A DNA stretch of 64,000 bases from contig OY726573.1 of NCBI GenBank assembly GCA_963383645.1, positions 21,666,345 to 21,730,344 on the forward strand. The letters run 5' to 3'. The DNA is from Muscardinus avellanarius. Lineage: Eukaryota; Chordata; Mammalia; Rodentia; Gliridae. A program made the position numbers and the translations under genes. Of this stretch, positions 1 to 11,480 are shown piece after piece (position 1 is the stretch's first letter; each line of letters starts with the position of its first letter). The notes below the pieces were generated by a model. It searched no databases, was not told the origin of the DNA, and was given only the letters and a program-made list of their open reading frames with translations.

Positions 1-655
1 AGACAGGAGGATCACAGGTTCCTGGCTAGCCTCAGCAACTTAGGCCCTCCATAACTTAGTAATAGAGTAAAATATGGCTGGGCATCAATCTCAGAGGTAG
101 AATACCCTAGGTTCAATCCCCAGTAAAACACATAAAAATAAGTGGGGTACGGTGGTACATGTTTGTAATCCCAGTATTTGGGAGGCTGAAACAGGAGAAT
201 TGCAGGTTCGAAGCCAGCCGTGCTGGCTTAAGAGACCCTGTTTCCAAATAAAAAAAGTATAAAAATAGGTCTGGGAGTGTAGCCCGGAGGTAGAAGAGTT
301 TCCAGGAACCCCAGTACCACCAAAAATAAAAAATAAAAAGGACTGGGTGTGGTGGTACACACTTGCCTTAGATACTTAGGCCCTTTTGCAACTCAGTGAG
401 ACCCTTTTTAAAATTAAGAATAAAATATAGGGCAGGGGGTGTAGCTCAGAGTTAGAATGCCCTGGGTTCCATCCCCAGTACCACCCCCCCAAAAAAAAAG
501 GACTGGTTGTAGCTTGGAGGTAGAATGCCCTAGTTTCAATCCTTACTACAAAAAAAAATAATAATAATAATAATGATGATCTGGGAGCTTTAGCTCAGAG
601 GTAGAACACATACACACTTTTGTTTTTTGTGTGGGTTTTTTTTTTTTTTTTTTTT
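1..655 (+). mobile_element. SINE cluster (B1-dID dimers and ID monomers), plus orientation
   Basis: SRR intron 2. A partial dimer (1-136) ends in an ID-like half with the B-box-like block GGTTCAATCCCCAGTA. A type III dimer follows at 138-322, with the B1-like head, the GTGCTGGCTTAAGAGACC block and the CCAGGAACCCCAGTACC tail. A further partial dimer (335-495) and two ID-only pieces (about 505-550 and 580-612) complete the run. Each tail is A-rich or an AAT-type repeat, as expected for retroposed copies. These are decayed tRNA-derived repeats, not functional tRNA genes. Confidence 0.8.
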
Positions 656-1977
656 TTGGTGTGGTGGTACTGGGGGTGGAACCCAGGGGCCTCTACCTCC
701 AGGCTACACTCCCAGACCTATTTTTATATTTTATTTGGAAACAGGGTCTCTTAAGCCAGCTGAGGCTGGCTTTGAACCTGCACAATCCTCCTGTCTCAGC
801 CTCCCAAGCATGAGGATTACAAGTGTGCACCACCATGCCCAGCTCTGTGTGTATTTTTTTAACTTTAGTTTGTATATACATTTTTAACATACATTTATTT
901 ATTTTCTATTTTGCAGTACTAAGGATTCAATCCAGGGGCATTCTACCTTTGAACTACACCCCAGCCCTATTTTTATTTTTTGGGGGGGCATTCTACCTCC
1001 AGGTCATACTCCCAGACCTATTTTATATTTTATTTGGAAATAGTCTCACTAAGTTGCTGAGAGCCTCACTAAGTAGCTGAGGCTGGCTTCGAACCTGTGT
1101 GATCCTCTTGTCTCAGCCTCCTAAGCGTGGGGATTACAAGCGTGCGCCACCACACCTGGCTATTTTTATATCTATTTTTTCTATTTTTTTTTTTTGTAGT
1201 ATCAGGGATTGAACCCAGAGGCATTTTATGTCTGAGATGAGCCCCCCCAGCTTATTTGGAAATAGGGTTTCATTGAGTTGTGGAGGACCTCACTGAGTTG
1301 TCAAGGCTGGCTTTGAACCTGCGATCCTCCTGTCGCAGCCTCTCAAGTACTGAGATTACAAGCATGGGCCACCATGCCCGGCTATATTTTTTATTCTTTA
1401 ATTCTTTATTGTTGAAACAAGGTCTCCCTAAGGTGAGGAGGGCCTCACTAAATAGCTGAACCTGGTGGTGAATTTGTGATCTTCCAGTCTGTTTCCCAAG
1501 TACTGGAATTAACAAGCATGTGCCAACATGCCCGGCTTTTTTTTTTTTTTTTTTTTTTTTTTTTGTGGTACTGAGGATAGAACCCAGGTGCCTTCTACTT
1601 CCGGGCTACACCCCCGATCTATTTTATATTTTATTTGGAAACAGGGTCTCACTAAGTTGCTGAGAGCCTCACTAAGTAGTTGAGGCTGGCTTTGAACCTG
1701 CACGATCTCCTGTATCAGCCTCCCAAGTACAAGCGTGCGCCACCATGCCCTGTTCTTTTTTTTTTTTTTTTTTTTTTACTTTTAGGTGTTTTTCTTTTTT
1801 TTTTTTTTCTTTTTTTCTTTTTTGTGGTACTGGGGTTCCTGGAAACCCTTCTACCTCCAGGCTATACTCTACACTCCCAGACCTATTTTATACTTTTATT
1901 TTATTTATTTATTTATTTATTTTGGTGGTACTGGGGTTCCTGGAAGCCCTTCTACCTCCGGGCTACACTCCCAGACC

Positions 1978-2044
<67 letters not shown>

Positions 2045-2275
2045 TTTTAATTTGGAAACAGGGTCTCTTTGAACCAGCAAGATCCTCCTATCTCTGCCTC
2101 CCAAGTGGGGGATTACAAGTGTGCACCACCACGCCCGGCCTTATTTTATACTTTTTTATTTAGAAACAGGGTCTCTTAAGCCAGCGCGGCTGGCTTCTAA
2201 CCTGCGCGATCCTCCGATGTCTCCACCTCCCAAGCGTGGGGATTACAAGCGTGCGCCACCACGCCTGGCTAAAAT
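655..2275 (-). mobile_element. SINE cluster, minus orientation
   Basis: SRR intron 2. Successive antisense dimers start with a T-run, then the GGTACTGGGG...GAACCCAGG ID half, an AAACAGGGTCTC linker and the GCCACCACGCCCGGCT B1 end. Copies lie at about 655-838, 905-1165, 1190-1383, 1560-1765, 1823-2140 (type III, enlarged by an AT microsatellite in its linker) and 2150-2270 (left half only). The 905-1165 and 1560-1765 copies belong to types II or I/II. Confidence 0.8.
1981..2036. repeat. (AT)n microsatellite
   Basis: About 28 uninterrupted AT units sit inside the linker of an antisense type III SINE, where other copies have an ATATAAAATA-like stretch. The array probably grew from that linker. 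Confidence 0.95.
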
Positions 2276-2289
2276 AATTTAAAAACACC

Positions 2290-3000
2290 TAAAAGTAAGC
2301 CGGGTGTGGTGGCACACGCTTGTGATCCCCATGCTTGGGAGACAGAGACAGGAGGATCACGCAGGTTCAAAGCCAGCCACGCGCGCTGGCTTAGGAGACC
2401 CTGTTTCCAAATAAAAATGTAAAAATAGGTTTGGGAGTGTAGCCCGGAGGTAGAAGGGCTTCCAGGAACCCCGGTACCACCAAAAAAAAAAAAAAAAAAA
2501 AAAAAAGATAAGCGAGCCCTTTGTGGTGATGCATGCCTGTAATCCCAATACTTGGGAGACTAAGACAGGAGGATCACAGGTCTGCAGACAGTCTCAGTAG
2601 TGAGACACTAATCAACATAGTGAGACCATGTTCCAAAATTTAAAAAAAATACAGTTGAGTGTGATGGTGCATGCTTGTAATCCCAGAATTGGGAAGCAGA
2701 GACAGGAAGATTGCCTGTTCACTGCCAGCCTTATCAACTTAGGCCTTCCACAATTAGTGAGGCCCTGTTTCAAAATAAAAGATAAAATAGTACTGGGGCT
2801 GTAGCTCAGAGGTAGAATGTCCCTGAGTTCAATCCTAGGGATTGAACTCAGACAAAATATACACAAAACTCACACAAAATACAACTCACACAAAAATATA
2901 CAAAACACCAAAAGAAAAAAGGTAAGAGCCAGGCACATTGTTGCATACTTGTAATCTTAGTACTTGGGAGGCTGAAACAGGAGGATTGCAATTTTGAGGC
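2290..3000 (+). mobile_element. SINE cluster, plus orientation
   Basis: A type III dimer (2298-2485) has the CGCGCGCTGGCTTAGGAGACC block and a long A tail. Older dimers follow at about 2512-2645 and 2650-2850, and a 5' half starts near 2925. Repetitive CACACAAAATA text at 2850-2905 separates the last two. Confidence 0.75.
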
Positions 3001-3020
3001 ACTGAGCCACTACCCTTGCC

Positions 3021-3055
<35 letters not shown>

Positions 3056-3057
3056 TT
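3021..3057. repeat. (TTTA)n microsatellite
   Basis: Perfect TTTA tandem repeat that forms the poly-T/A-tail end of the antisense SINE immediately to its right. Confidence 0.9.
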
Positions 3058-3704
3058 GCAGTACTGGGGATGGAACCCAAGGGCATTCTACCTCTGAGCT
3101 ATACTCCCAGCCCTATTTTTTTTCTTTATTTGAAACAAGGTCTCACTGAGTTGCAAGGGACCTCACTAAATAGCTGAAATTGTCTGCAAACTGAGATTCT
3201 CCTGTCTCAGCCTCCTGAATGCCATTTTGAAACATGGTCTCACTAAGTTGCTGAGGCTGTCTTCAAACCTGGGATTCTCCTGTCTCAGCCTCCCAAAAAT
3301 CAGGAGTGTAGGCTTGTGCCACCATGCTCAACAATTTTTTTACTTTAATATACTTAGCTTTTAGACTCCTGTAATGATACATTTTATTGCTATATAAAAT
3401 TTTTCTCTATATATCCCTATTCTGTAAGCTTTATTCTTTTTTTCCTTTTCTTTTTTTGTGCATGTGTAGTGATAGGGATTGAACCTAGGGGGATTCTACC
3501 TCCAAACTATACCTCTAGCCTTATTACTATTATTTTTGTTTTGTATGTGTTATTTTTATTTTGAAACAGGATCTCACTAAGTTGCAGAGGGCCTCACTAA
3601 GTTGCTGAGGCTAGTTGTGACCCTATGATCTTACTGTCCCAGCCTCCCAAGTACTGGGAGTACAGGTGTGTGCCACCACACCTGGCTTCAAGTCCTATTA
3701 TTAC

Positions 3705-3741
<37 letters not shown>

Positions 3742-4500
3742 TGGTGGTACTGGGGTGGAACCCAGAGGCTTTCTACCTCCGGGCTATACTCCCAGACCTT
3801 TTTTATATTTTATTTGGAAACAGGGTCTCACTAAGTTGCTGAAAGCCTCACTAAGTAGCTGAGGCTGGCTTCGAACCTGTGTGATCCTCCTGTCTCAGCA
3901 TCCCAAGTACGGGGATTACAAGCGTGCGCCACCACGCCCGGCTAGTCCTATTATTTTTTTATTTGGACACATGGCCTTGCAAAGTTGCTGAGATATTTGC
4001 TACATGGCTGAGGCTGACCATGAACCTGCAATCCTTCTGTTTCAGCTTCCTAAGTACTGGAACACTGGGTGTGCACCACCACATCCTGCTGTAAAGTTTT
4101 TTTTTTTTGTGTGTGTGGTACTGGGCATTAAACCCAGGGGCATTCTACCTCTGAGCTATAAACAGGGTCGTACTAAGTTGCTGAGAGTCTAAGTTGCCAA
4201 GGCTGACTTCAAACTCATGATCCTTGTGTCTCAGCCTCCTAAGTACTGGAATTACAAGTGTATACTACCACACCTGGCTCTTTTTTAATTTAATTTTTTA
4301 CAGCCCTGGCCCTATTTATTATTCCCTATTTTTTGAAACAGAGTCTCATTAAGTTGCAGACAGCCTCGCTAATTATGCTGAGGCTAGCTGTGAACCTGTG
4401 ATCCTGCAATCATCTTGTTTCAGCCTCCCAAGTACTGGACTTACAATCGTGTACCACCACGTCCAGCTCCACCTAGCTCTTTCTTAACTTTTTAATTTTT
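3058..4500 (-). mobile_element. SINE cluster, minus orientation
   Basis: Antisense dimers lie at about 3058-3340, 3460-3690, 3742-3945 (type II), 3955-4090 (left half), 4108-4285 and 4320-4470. The 3340-3440 gap is AT-rich and shows nothing recognisable. An ATT microsatellite (3696-3741) is the tail of the 3742-3945 copy. Confidence 0.75.
3696..3741. repeat. (ATT)n microsatellite
   Basis: About 15 ATT units in the tail of an antisense SINE; the first units carry one C interruption. Confidence 0.9.
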
Positions 4501-4509
4501 GAAGATCAA

Positions 4510-5395
4510 ATTCAAGGCCTTAGCTAGGTGTGGTGGTGCACACTTGTAATCCCTGCGCTTGGGAGGCTGAGACAGGAGGATCACACAGGTTCGAACTCAG
4601 CCTCAGCTACTTAGTGAGGCTCTCAGCAACTTAGTGAGACCCTGTTTCCAAATAAAATATAAAATAGGTCTGGGAGTATAGCCCGGAGGTAGAAAAACCC
4701 CTGGATTCCACCCCCAGTACCACAAAAACAAAACAAAACCCTCAGGGCCGTACATATGCTAGGCCTTCTACCACGGAACTGTACTTTATCAATATTTTGT
4801 TAAAAAGTAAGACACAGCCAGGCGTGGTGGCGCACACTTGTAATCCCACACTTGGGAGGCTGAGACAGGAGGATCACACAGGTTCAAAGCCAGCCTCAGC
4901 TACTTAGTGAGGCTCTCGGCAACTTAGTGAGACCCTATTTCCAAATAAAGTATAAAATAGGTCTGGGAGTATAGCCCGGAGGTAGAAAGCCTCTGGGTTC
5001 TACCCCCAGTACCACCAAAAAAAATAAATAAATAAGACACAAACACACATTAGCCTAGGGTCAGGGCCATCATATCACTTATCTTCCATCTCTCTATTTT
5101 TTCCTATTGGAAGGTTTTCAAGGATAATAACATTCAGAGCTGTTAATCTATGATAAAAATGCCTGCTGGAGCCGGACATGCACGCTTGTAATCCCAGCAT
5201 TCGGGAGGCTGAGACCCGAGGATTGAGGATTGTAGTTCGCGGACAGCCTCAGCTACTTAGTGTGGCCCTCTGCAACTTAGTAAGACCCGGTTTCAAAATA
5301 AAGAATAAAAAATAGGGCAGGGGTTGTAGCTCAGAGGTCGAATGCCCCTGGTTTCCATCCCCAGACCTACCAAAAAAAAAAAAAAAAAAAAAAAA
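4510..5395 (+). mobile_element. SINE cluster, plus orientation
   Basis: Two similar type II dimers lie at about 4525-4725 and 4812-5020, with the AGGTCTGGGAGTATAGCCCG signature. A type I dimer is at 5168-5392 with a 25-base A tail. The gaps 4735-4805 and 5040-5160 are short non-repetitive intron sequence. Confidence 0.8.
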
Positions 5396-5429
5396 TGCTG
5401 CTGGAATTCCGCGGGAATTCCTTCGGTAC

Positions 5430-6300
5430 CCCCCTTTTTTTGTAGTGCTGGGGAATGATCTCAGGCACATGGTAGGGTAGCATTCTGCCTACTAAGCTGA
5501 GAACCCTGAGCCCAACTTTTTTTTGTGTGTGTGTGGTACTTGGGGGGGAACCCAGGGGCATTCTACCTCGAAGCTGCATCTCCAGCCCTATTTTTTAGTC
5601 TTTTCTTTTTCTTTCATTTTTCTTTTCTTTTTTTTTTTTGGCAGTACTGGGGATGGAACTCAGGGGCATTCCACCTCTGACTGACACACCCAACCCTATT
5701 TTTTATTCTTTATTTTGAAACAGGGTCTCACTAAGTTCCAAAGGGCCTCACTAAGTAATAGCTGAGGCTGTCCTCGAACTGCCATCCTCCCATCTCAGCC
5801 TCCTAAATGCTGGGATTCCAAGTGTGTGCCACCACGCCTGGCTTTGCTTTTTTTTTTTTTTTTTTTTTTTTTGCAGGTCTGGGGATGGAATGGAACCCAG
5901 GGGCATTCTACATCCAAGCTATACCCCTGCCCTAGTTCTTATTCTTTCTTTTTTTTTTTTTGGTGGTACTGGAGATGGAACCCAGGGGCCATCTACCTCG
6001 GGCGACACTCTCAGACCTATTTTATATTTTTATTTGGAAACAGGATCTCTTAAGCCAGCATGGCTGGCTTCAAACCTGCGCGATCCTCCTGTCTCTGCCT
6101 CCCAAGTGCGGGGATGACAAGTGTGCGCCACCACGCCCGGCTTAGTTTTTATTCTTTATTTGGAAACAGGGTCTCACTAAGTTGCAGAGGGCCTCACTAA
6201 GTAGCTGAAGCTGGCTTAGAACCTGTGCAATCCTCCAGTCTCAGCCTCCCAAGCACTGGGATTACAAGTGTTTGCCACCATGCCTGGCTAACAGTCCAGG
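5430..6300 (-). mobile_element. SINE cluster, minus orientation
   Basis: An antisense ID half (about 5430-5515) and a second one (5525-5590) are followed by dimers at 5640-5843, 5872-5960 (ID half only), 5962-6142 (type III) and 6147-6290 (left half). Long T runs mark the retroposed 3' ends. Confidence 0.75.
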
Positions 6301-6339
6301 TTTACGTGGGTTTTTTAATTTTTCCTGCTGTCATTTAAG

Positions 6340-7625
6340 GGACAGAGCCTCACCAGGTATATACCTCTAATCTTACTAACTTTGGAAGCAGAAGGAGGAG
6401 GATTGCTAGTTCAAAGCCAGACCAGGGAATTTATCAAAAAAGGAAAAAAAAAAAAAAAAAAAAAAAGAAGGAAAGCCAGGTGTAGTGGTGGTGTATGTAG
6501 GCTTAGGCTTATAATCCCAGCATTTGAGAGGCTGGGGCAGGAGGATCACAGGTTTGCTGCCAGCCTCAGCTACTTAGTGAGATCATAGTGAGAACTTGTT
6601 TCAAAATAAAGAATAAAAAAGACTGGCATGGTGGTGCACGCTTTTAATCTCAGCATTCGGGAGGCTGAGACTGGAGGATCACGGTTAGCGGACAGCCTCA
6701 GCTACTTAGTGAGGCCCTCTGCAACTCAGTGAGACCCTGTTTCAAAATAAAGAATAAAAAATAGGGCAGGAGGTGTAGCTCGGAGATCGAATGCCCCTGA
6801 GTTCCATCCCCAGACCTGCAAAAAAAAAAAAAAAAAAAAAAAAAAAAGAATAAAAATAGGGCTCAGGCTGGGCATGTTGGCCCATGCTTGTAATCCCAGC
6901 ATTTGGGAGGCTGAGATAGGAAGATTGTGGTTCTCGTATAGCCTCAGCTACTTAGTGAGGTCCTCTGCAACTCGGACCCTGTTTCAGAATAAAGACTAAA
7001 AAATAGGGCTGGGGGTGTAACTCAAAGAATGTCCCTGGGTTCTATCCTCAAACCCGCCCAAAAAAAAAAAAAAAAAAAAAAAGGGTTAGGTAGAAGCTCA
7101 GAGGCAAAGCTCTTACTTATTTGTGTGTGTGTGTTTGTGGGTTGGGGTTGGAACCCAGGGACATTTAACCCCCAAGCTACATCCCTGCCCTAATTTTTAT
7201 TCTTTACGTTGAAACAGGCTCTCACTAATTTGCAGAGGGCCTCCCTAAGTAGCTGAGGCTGTCCGCAAACCACAATTCTCCGGTCTCAGCCTCCCGAATG
7301 CTGGGATTACAGTGATCTTCATATTGAGACTTCAGTAGCTAGGACTACAGTTGTGTGCCACTGCATCCAGCTTCCTGTCTTGGTTAGTCATTAGAAGTTC
7401 TCCCTTTGAGCCCTGTGTGGTGGCACACGCTTGTAATCCCAGTGCTTGGGAGGTTGAGACAGGAGGATCGCACAGGTTCAAAGCCAGCCTCAGCTACTGA
7501 GTGAGGCTCTCAGCAACTTAGTGAGACCCTGTTTCCAAATAAAGTATAAAACATAGATCTGGGAGTATATCCCAGAGGTAGAAAAGCCACTGGGTTTCAC
7601 CCCCAGTGCCACAAAAAAAAAAAAA
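6340..7625 (+). mobile_element. SINE cluster, plus orientation
   Basis: Dimers and fragments at about 6340-6445, 6475-6625, 6625-6848 (type I), 6867-7083 (type I) and 7405-7635 (type II). An antisense copy at 7130-7380 interrupts the run. Several copies abut directly, each inserted next to the A tail of the one before. Confidence 0.75.
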
Positions 7626-7629
7626 AAAA

Positions 7630-8060
7630 AAAAATTCTCCCTTTGATTTTCAAATATGCCCTACTTTGAAAAATAAATTATTATGTATAGTATTAGTGTA
7701 TATGCTATTTGGAGAATGCAATATAAAAAACTCTCATAATTAGGGTCATATTTACACTATGGTGTAACCAAGTCTTTTATTTTTTTTTGCTGGTAGTGGG
7801 GTTTGAACCCAGGGTGTTCTACTTCTGAGCTATAACCCCAGCCTTATTTTATTTTATTTTGTGTGTTGGTGATTGAATTCAGGGGTATTCTGCCTCAGAA
7901 CTAAACCCCCAGCCTTATTTTATTTTTAGTTTTGAAACAGGGTCTCACTAGGTTGATGAGTCTCACTACTTGTTGAGGCTGTCCTTGAACCTGCAAGCCT
8001 CCTAAGTACTGGTATTATAGGGGTGCAGGACCATACCCAGATAACCCTATTATTTCAACT
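7630..8060 (-). mobile_element. Short unique stretch followed by antisense SINEs
   Basis: Positions 7636-7775 are AT-rich intron sequence with no recognisable feature. Antisense SINE material follows: an ID half with the GTTTGAACCCAGG block (7785-7850), and a second ID half joined to a left half (7862-8045). Confidence 0.65.
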
Positions 8061-8104
8061 GAAGAGAATCAAATTTACATGTTAAAGGAGTTTAAAAACA
8101 TGCA

Positions 8105-8280
8105 AGAAGCCAGGCGTGGTGGCACACGCTTGTAATCCCAGCATTTGGGTGGCTGAGACCAGAGGATCATGGTTGGGACAGCCTCAGCTACTTAGTGAGG
8201 CCCTCTGCAACTCAGTGAGACCTGGTTTCAAAATAAAGAAAAATATGGCAGGGGGTATAGCTCAGAGGTCGAAATAAATA
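8105..8280 (+). mobile_element. Type I SINE, 3'-truncated, next to SRR exon 2
   Basis: A B1-like head (AGCCAGGCGTGGTGGCAC) and a type I linker are followed by an ID half that stops after CTCAGAGGTCG and runs into AAATAAATAAAAAATAAA. The copy ends about 40 bp from the SRR exon 2 donor, on the intronic side. Confidence 0.75.
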
Positions 8281-8321
8281 AAAAATAAACATGCAAGATA
8301 CACTAACAAAAGGGATTTTAC

Positions 8322-8493
8322 CTTAAAAGATCCAGTTTTTTGGAAGACTTCACATTTGAAGAATAGATTACGCCCTGCTACTTGATTCAAAATGGAGCTT
8401 GTTAGCACTGGAGTGAGATGGATATAATCTCGAATGTTGACATGAGCTTTTTTCACATCAGCAAAGGAGATGCAATACTGAGCACACATGGTT
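8322..8493 (-). CDS. SRR: Serine racemase, first coding exon (exon 2), residues 1-56
   Basis: SRR is a cytosolic PLP enzyme that converts L-serine to D-serine, the NMDA-receptor co-agonist, and also eliminates serine to pyruvate. On the minus strand a TTTTTATTGCATTTCAG acceptor is followed by AACC and the start codon at 8489-8487. The frame encodes 56 residues beginning MCAQYCISFADV and ending QKTGSFK, followed by a GTAAAA donor at 8321-8316. Ser31, Ser32, Ile33, Lys51 and Thr52, which bind ATP in human SRR, are all present, and the last codon is Lys56, which forms the PLP Schiff base. An upstream in-frame ATG at 8504 lies in the intron and is not the start. Compared with human from memory, residue 13 is Lys rather than Glu and residue 22 is Tyr. 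The next exon (starting near IRGALN in human) is not found to the left and must lie outside the window. Confidence 0.93.
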
Positions 8494-8574
8494 CTGAAAT
8501 GCAATAAAAATAAAGGTCAGTGCAAAGTTTGAGGTAATGTGTTTACCGAAAAATATTTTGAAAAGGTGTAATAC

Positions 8575-8938
8575 CCCAAGCTTGGTGGCGCACGCTTATA
8601 ATCCCAGTGCTTGGGAGGCTGAGACAGGAGGATGGCAGGTTCGTGGACAGCCTCAGCTGCTCGATGAAGACCTTCTCAATTTAGCAAGACCCTGTTTCAA
8701 AGTGAAAAAAGTAAAGCCAGGGTGGTGGCACACACTTATAATCCCAGTATTTGGGAGACTGAGACAGGAGGATACAGAGTAGCAGACAGCCTCAGCTACT
8801 TAGGCCCTCTGCAACTCAGTGAGATTCTGTTTCAAAATAAAGAATAAAAAATAGGGCTGAGGGTGTTGTTCAGAGGTAGAATGCCGCTGGGTGTTCTATA
8901 TCCAATACTGGAAAAAAAAAAAAAAAAAAAAAAAAAAA
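8575..8938 (+). mobile_element. Two SINE dimers in tandem, plus orientation
   Basis: SRR intron 1. A left half (8575-8712) is joined to a second, type I dimer (8714-8938), which ends in a run of about 28 A. Confidence 0.8.
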
Positions 8939-8939
8939 C

Positions 8940-9207
8940 TAAGATGGAGAAACCCAAAGTATCTCCATCCCTTGCTGCCTTCAAGCAGCAGAAGGCATGC
9001 AGCCTCTGTGGGACCAGAGCTGGGCGGAGGGCCTTGCTAAGGATGACTTGACAAGAGTGGTAAATGCTGGCCGACCTGGCCACACTGGTCTGGGTCCTGA
9101 ACCAAGGATTAAGGTTGGAGATTTTATAGCAGATTCCACTTTGGTGGAGGAGGATGGGAAGAGCATGATTTCCTATATCATTATTTCAGATCAAAAACAT
9201 TTGTAAG
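8940..9207 (+). other. Unassigned single-copy segment in SRR intron 1
   Basis: About 270 bp of balanced-composition sequence lies between a SINE A tail and the head of the next SINE. It starts AAGATGGAGAAACCC and shows open frames of about 60-70 codons on both strands. I recognise no domain, and no single frame spans the segment with a start and a stop. The coding-like look, and the position straight after a poly-A run, would fit a fragment of a processed pseudogene. Ordinary unique intron sequence is equally possible. Confidence 0.35.
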
Positions 9208-9640
9208 CTGGGCATGGTGGCGCACGCTTGTAATCCCTGCGCTTGGGAGGCTGAGACAGGAGGATCGCACGGGCCAGCCTCAGCTACTTAGTGAGGCTCT
9301 CAGCAACCTAGTGAGACCCTGTTTCGAAATAAAATATAAAAAGGTCTGGGAGTATAGCCCGGAGGTAGAAAGCCTCTGGGTTCCACCCCCAGTACCACCC
9401 AAAAAACAAACAAACAAACAAAAAAACACATTTGTAAGCTGGGTGTGGTGGTGCACCAGCATTCAGGAGGCTGAGACCAGGGAGGCTCACGGTTGCAGAC
9501 AGGCTTAGCTATTTAGTGAGTCCCTTTGCAACTTAGTGAGACCCTGTTTCAAGATAAAGAACAAAAATTAGGGCAGGGGGTATAGCTTGGAGGTCGAATG
9601 TCCCTGGGTTCCATCTCCAGACCCCACCCAAAAAATTTGT
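9207..9640 (+). mobile_element. Two SINE dimers, types II and I
   Basis: The type II copy (9207-9428) ends in (CAAA)n. The next copy (9436-9632) has a 5' half shortened between GGTGGTGCAC and CAGCATTCAGG, losing the TTGTAATCC block, and a type I linker. Confidence 0.85.
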
Positions 9641-9975
9641 AGTTTGTAGGTGTTCTGTTATTAATTTGTAGACAGAGGTGTGATTTGCACACATTTCCTA
9701 TTAATTTGCACACAGATGTGTGTGTGTGTAGAGTGAAGGAAGCTGCTGGGTTATTCAATCAGTAGTCAGTGTGTGGGTGACCACACTGCCTCTGCAGAAG
9801 CTTCCCACCCTTCTGGACCAGGACGTTATGGGGGTAGTAGTGGTGGGGGTCTGGCACCAACCCCTGCTGACCCGCTCTCCAGGGAATTCTGATTCTGTCT
9901 ACCTAGTCCCTCTCTCAGATAACTAGTAATGATTTCCAAACAGGACAGCCAGGCAAACTGGCCTGAGGCTCCCCA
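9640..9975. other. Unique SRR intron 1 sequence
   Basis: About 335 bp without a recognisable repeat. It includes a short near-duplication of TTAATTTG(T/C)A(G/C)ACAGA(G/T)GTGTG around 9660-9725 and a small (GT)n. No exon or conserved motif can be supported. Confidence 0.5.
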
Positions 9976-11240
9976 ATTTTTTTTTTTTTTTTTTTTGGTA
10001 CTGGGAATTAAGCCCAGGGGTGTTCTACCTTCAAGGTACACCCTTAACACTATTTTACTTTTATTTAGATACAAGGTCTTCCTAGGTTGATGAGTCTCAC
10101 TAGTTGCAGAGGCTGTCCTCAAACCTGTAATTCAGCCTCCCAAGTACTGGGATTGTAAATGTGCACTACCACACCTGGCTGTTCTTCATCCTTTTTTAAA
10201 GAATTCTAAAAGTTTTTGATTGGGAGGCTGAGACTGAAGGATCACAGTACATGGAGAGCCTCAGCCACTTAGTGAGGCCCTTTGCAACTCAGCGAGACGC
10301 TGTTTCAAAATAAAGAATAAAAACTGGGCATTGTGCCGCATGCTTGTAATCCCAGCATTCGGGAGGCTGAGGCATGAGGATTGCAGTTTGTGGACAGCTT
10401 CAGCTACTTAGTGAGGCCCTCTGCAATTCAGTAAGACCCAGTTTCAAAATAAAGAATAAAAAATAGGGCAGGGGGTATAGCTTGGAGGTCGAATGCCCCT
10501 GAGTTCCATCCTCAGACCCGCAAAAAAAAAAAAAAAAAAAGACAAAAAAAAAAAAAAAGAATAAAAACTAGCATTGAGAGTATAGCTTGGAAGCAGAAAT
10601 CCCCTGGGTTCCTTCTCAAGTACAGCAAATAAATGAGTAAATAAAAAATTTTTTTGAGACAGGAGCTGGCTAAATTGCCCAGGCTGGCCTAAAATTTGAA
10701 ACTCTCCTGCCTCAGCCTCCCAAGTACTGGGATTATAGGTACACACCACCATGCCTGGATTCTATTCACATTGCTGTGAAGCTTTTTGAATGAAATCTGC
10801 TATAGAATAGGGTGTGGTCACACATGCTTCTAATTCCAAAACTTGGGAGGCTGAGACAGGAGGATCATAAGTTCAAAGCTAGCCTCAGCAATTCAGTGAG
10901 GCTCTCAACAACTTAGGGAGAACTTGTTTCCAAATTCCAAAATAAAAAATAGGTCTGAGGGTGAGGCCCGGAGGTAGGCCCCTGGTTTCCATCCACAGTA
11001 CCACAATAAATAAATAAATAAATTAATAAATTATTTTTTTAGGTAAGGGGAATGGAACCCAAGGGCATTCTACCTCCGAGCTACATCCTTAGTCCTATTT
11101 TTATTCTTTATTTTGAAACAGGGTCTCAGTTGCAAAGGGCTTCACTAAGTAATAGCTGAGGATGTCCATGAATTGCGATCCTCCTGTCTCAGCCTCCCAA
11201 ATGCTGGGATTACAAGCATGCACCACCACGCCCAGCCAAT
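9975..11240. mobile_element. SINE cluster, mixed orientation
   Basis: SRR intron 1. Antisense dimer 9975-10180; plus-strand copies at about 10218-10320 (linker part), 10323-10535 (type I) and 10560-10625 (ID half); antisense left half 10640-10760; plus-strand copy 10800-11010 (type II-like linker); antisense dimer 11040-11238. Confidence 0.75.
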
Positions 11241-11480
11241 AAATATATAAATTTGCTGTTAGCCATCTGGCACAAAGGCCCCTGCCTCTAAGGAGAGATG
11301 CAAGCCCCTCTAGCCTGCCTCTCAGACTAGAAGCTCTGGAGATTCACAAGTCACTTGCTTGGAGTAACCTGATGAGGACAACTAGGCCATGGTCAACAGC
11401 AGAAACCCTCATGTATTGCAGATTGGACTGCCCATTTGGACTTTAAACTGACAGTGAACTGTGTGAATGTGAACTTTTTT
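11240..11480. other. Unique SRR intron 1 sequence
   Basis: Non-repetitive, roughly balanced composition, no recognisable motif. Confidence 0.5.

Noticed and set aside
1680..2163. Open frames of up to 130 codons rich in Phe, Tyr and Ile
   Set aside because: They are translations of antisense SINEs, T runs and the AT microsatellite, with no gene-like signal.
8490..8504. Alternative SRR start five codons upstream (Met-His-Phe-Arg-Thr)
   Set aside because: It lies in the intron before the TTTCAG acceptor; MCAQYC is the conserved start.
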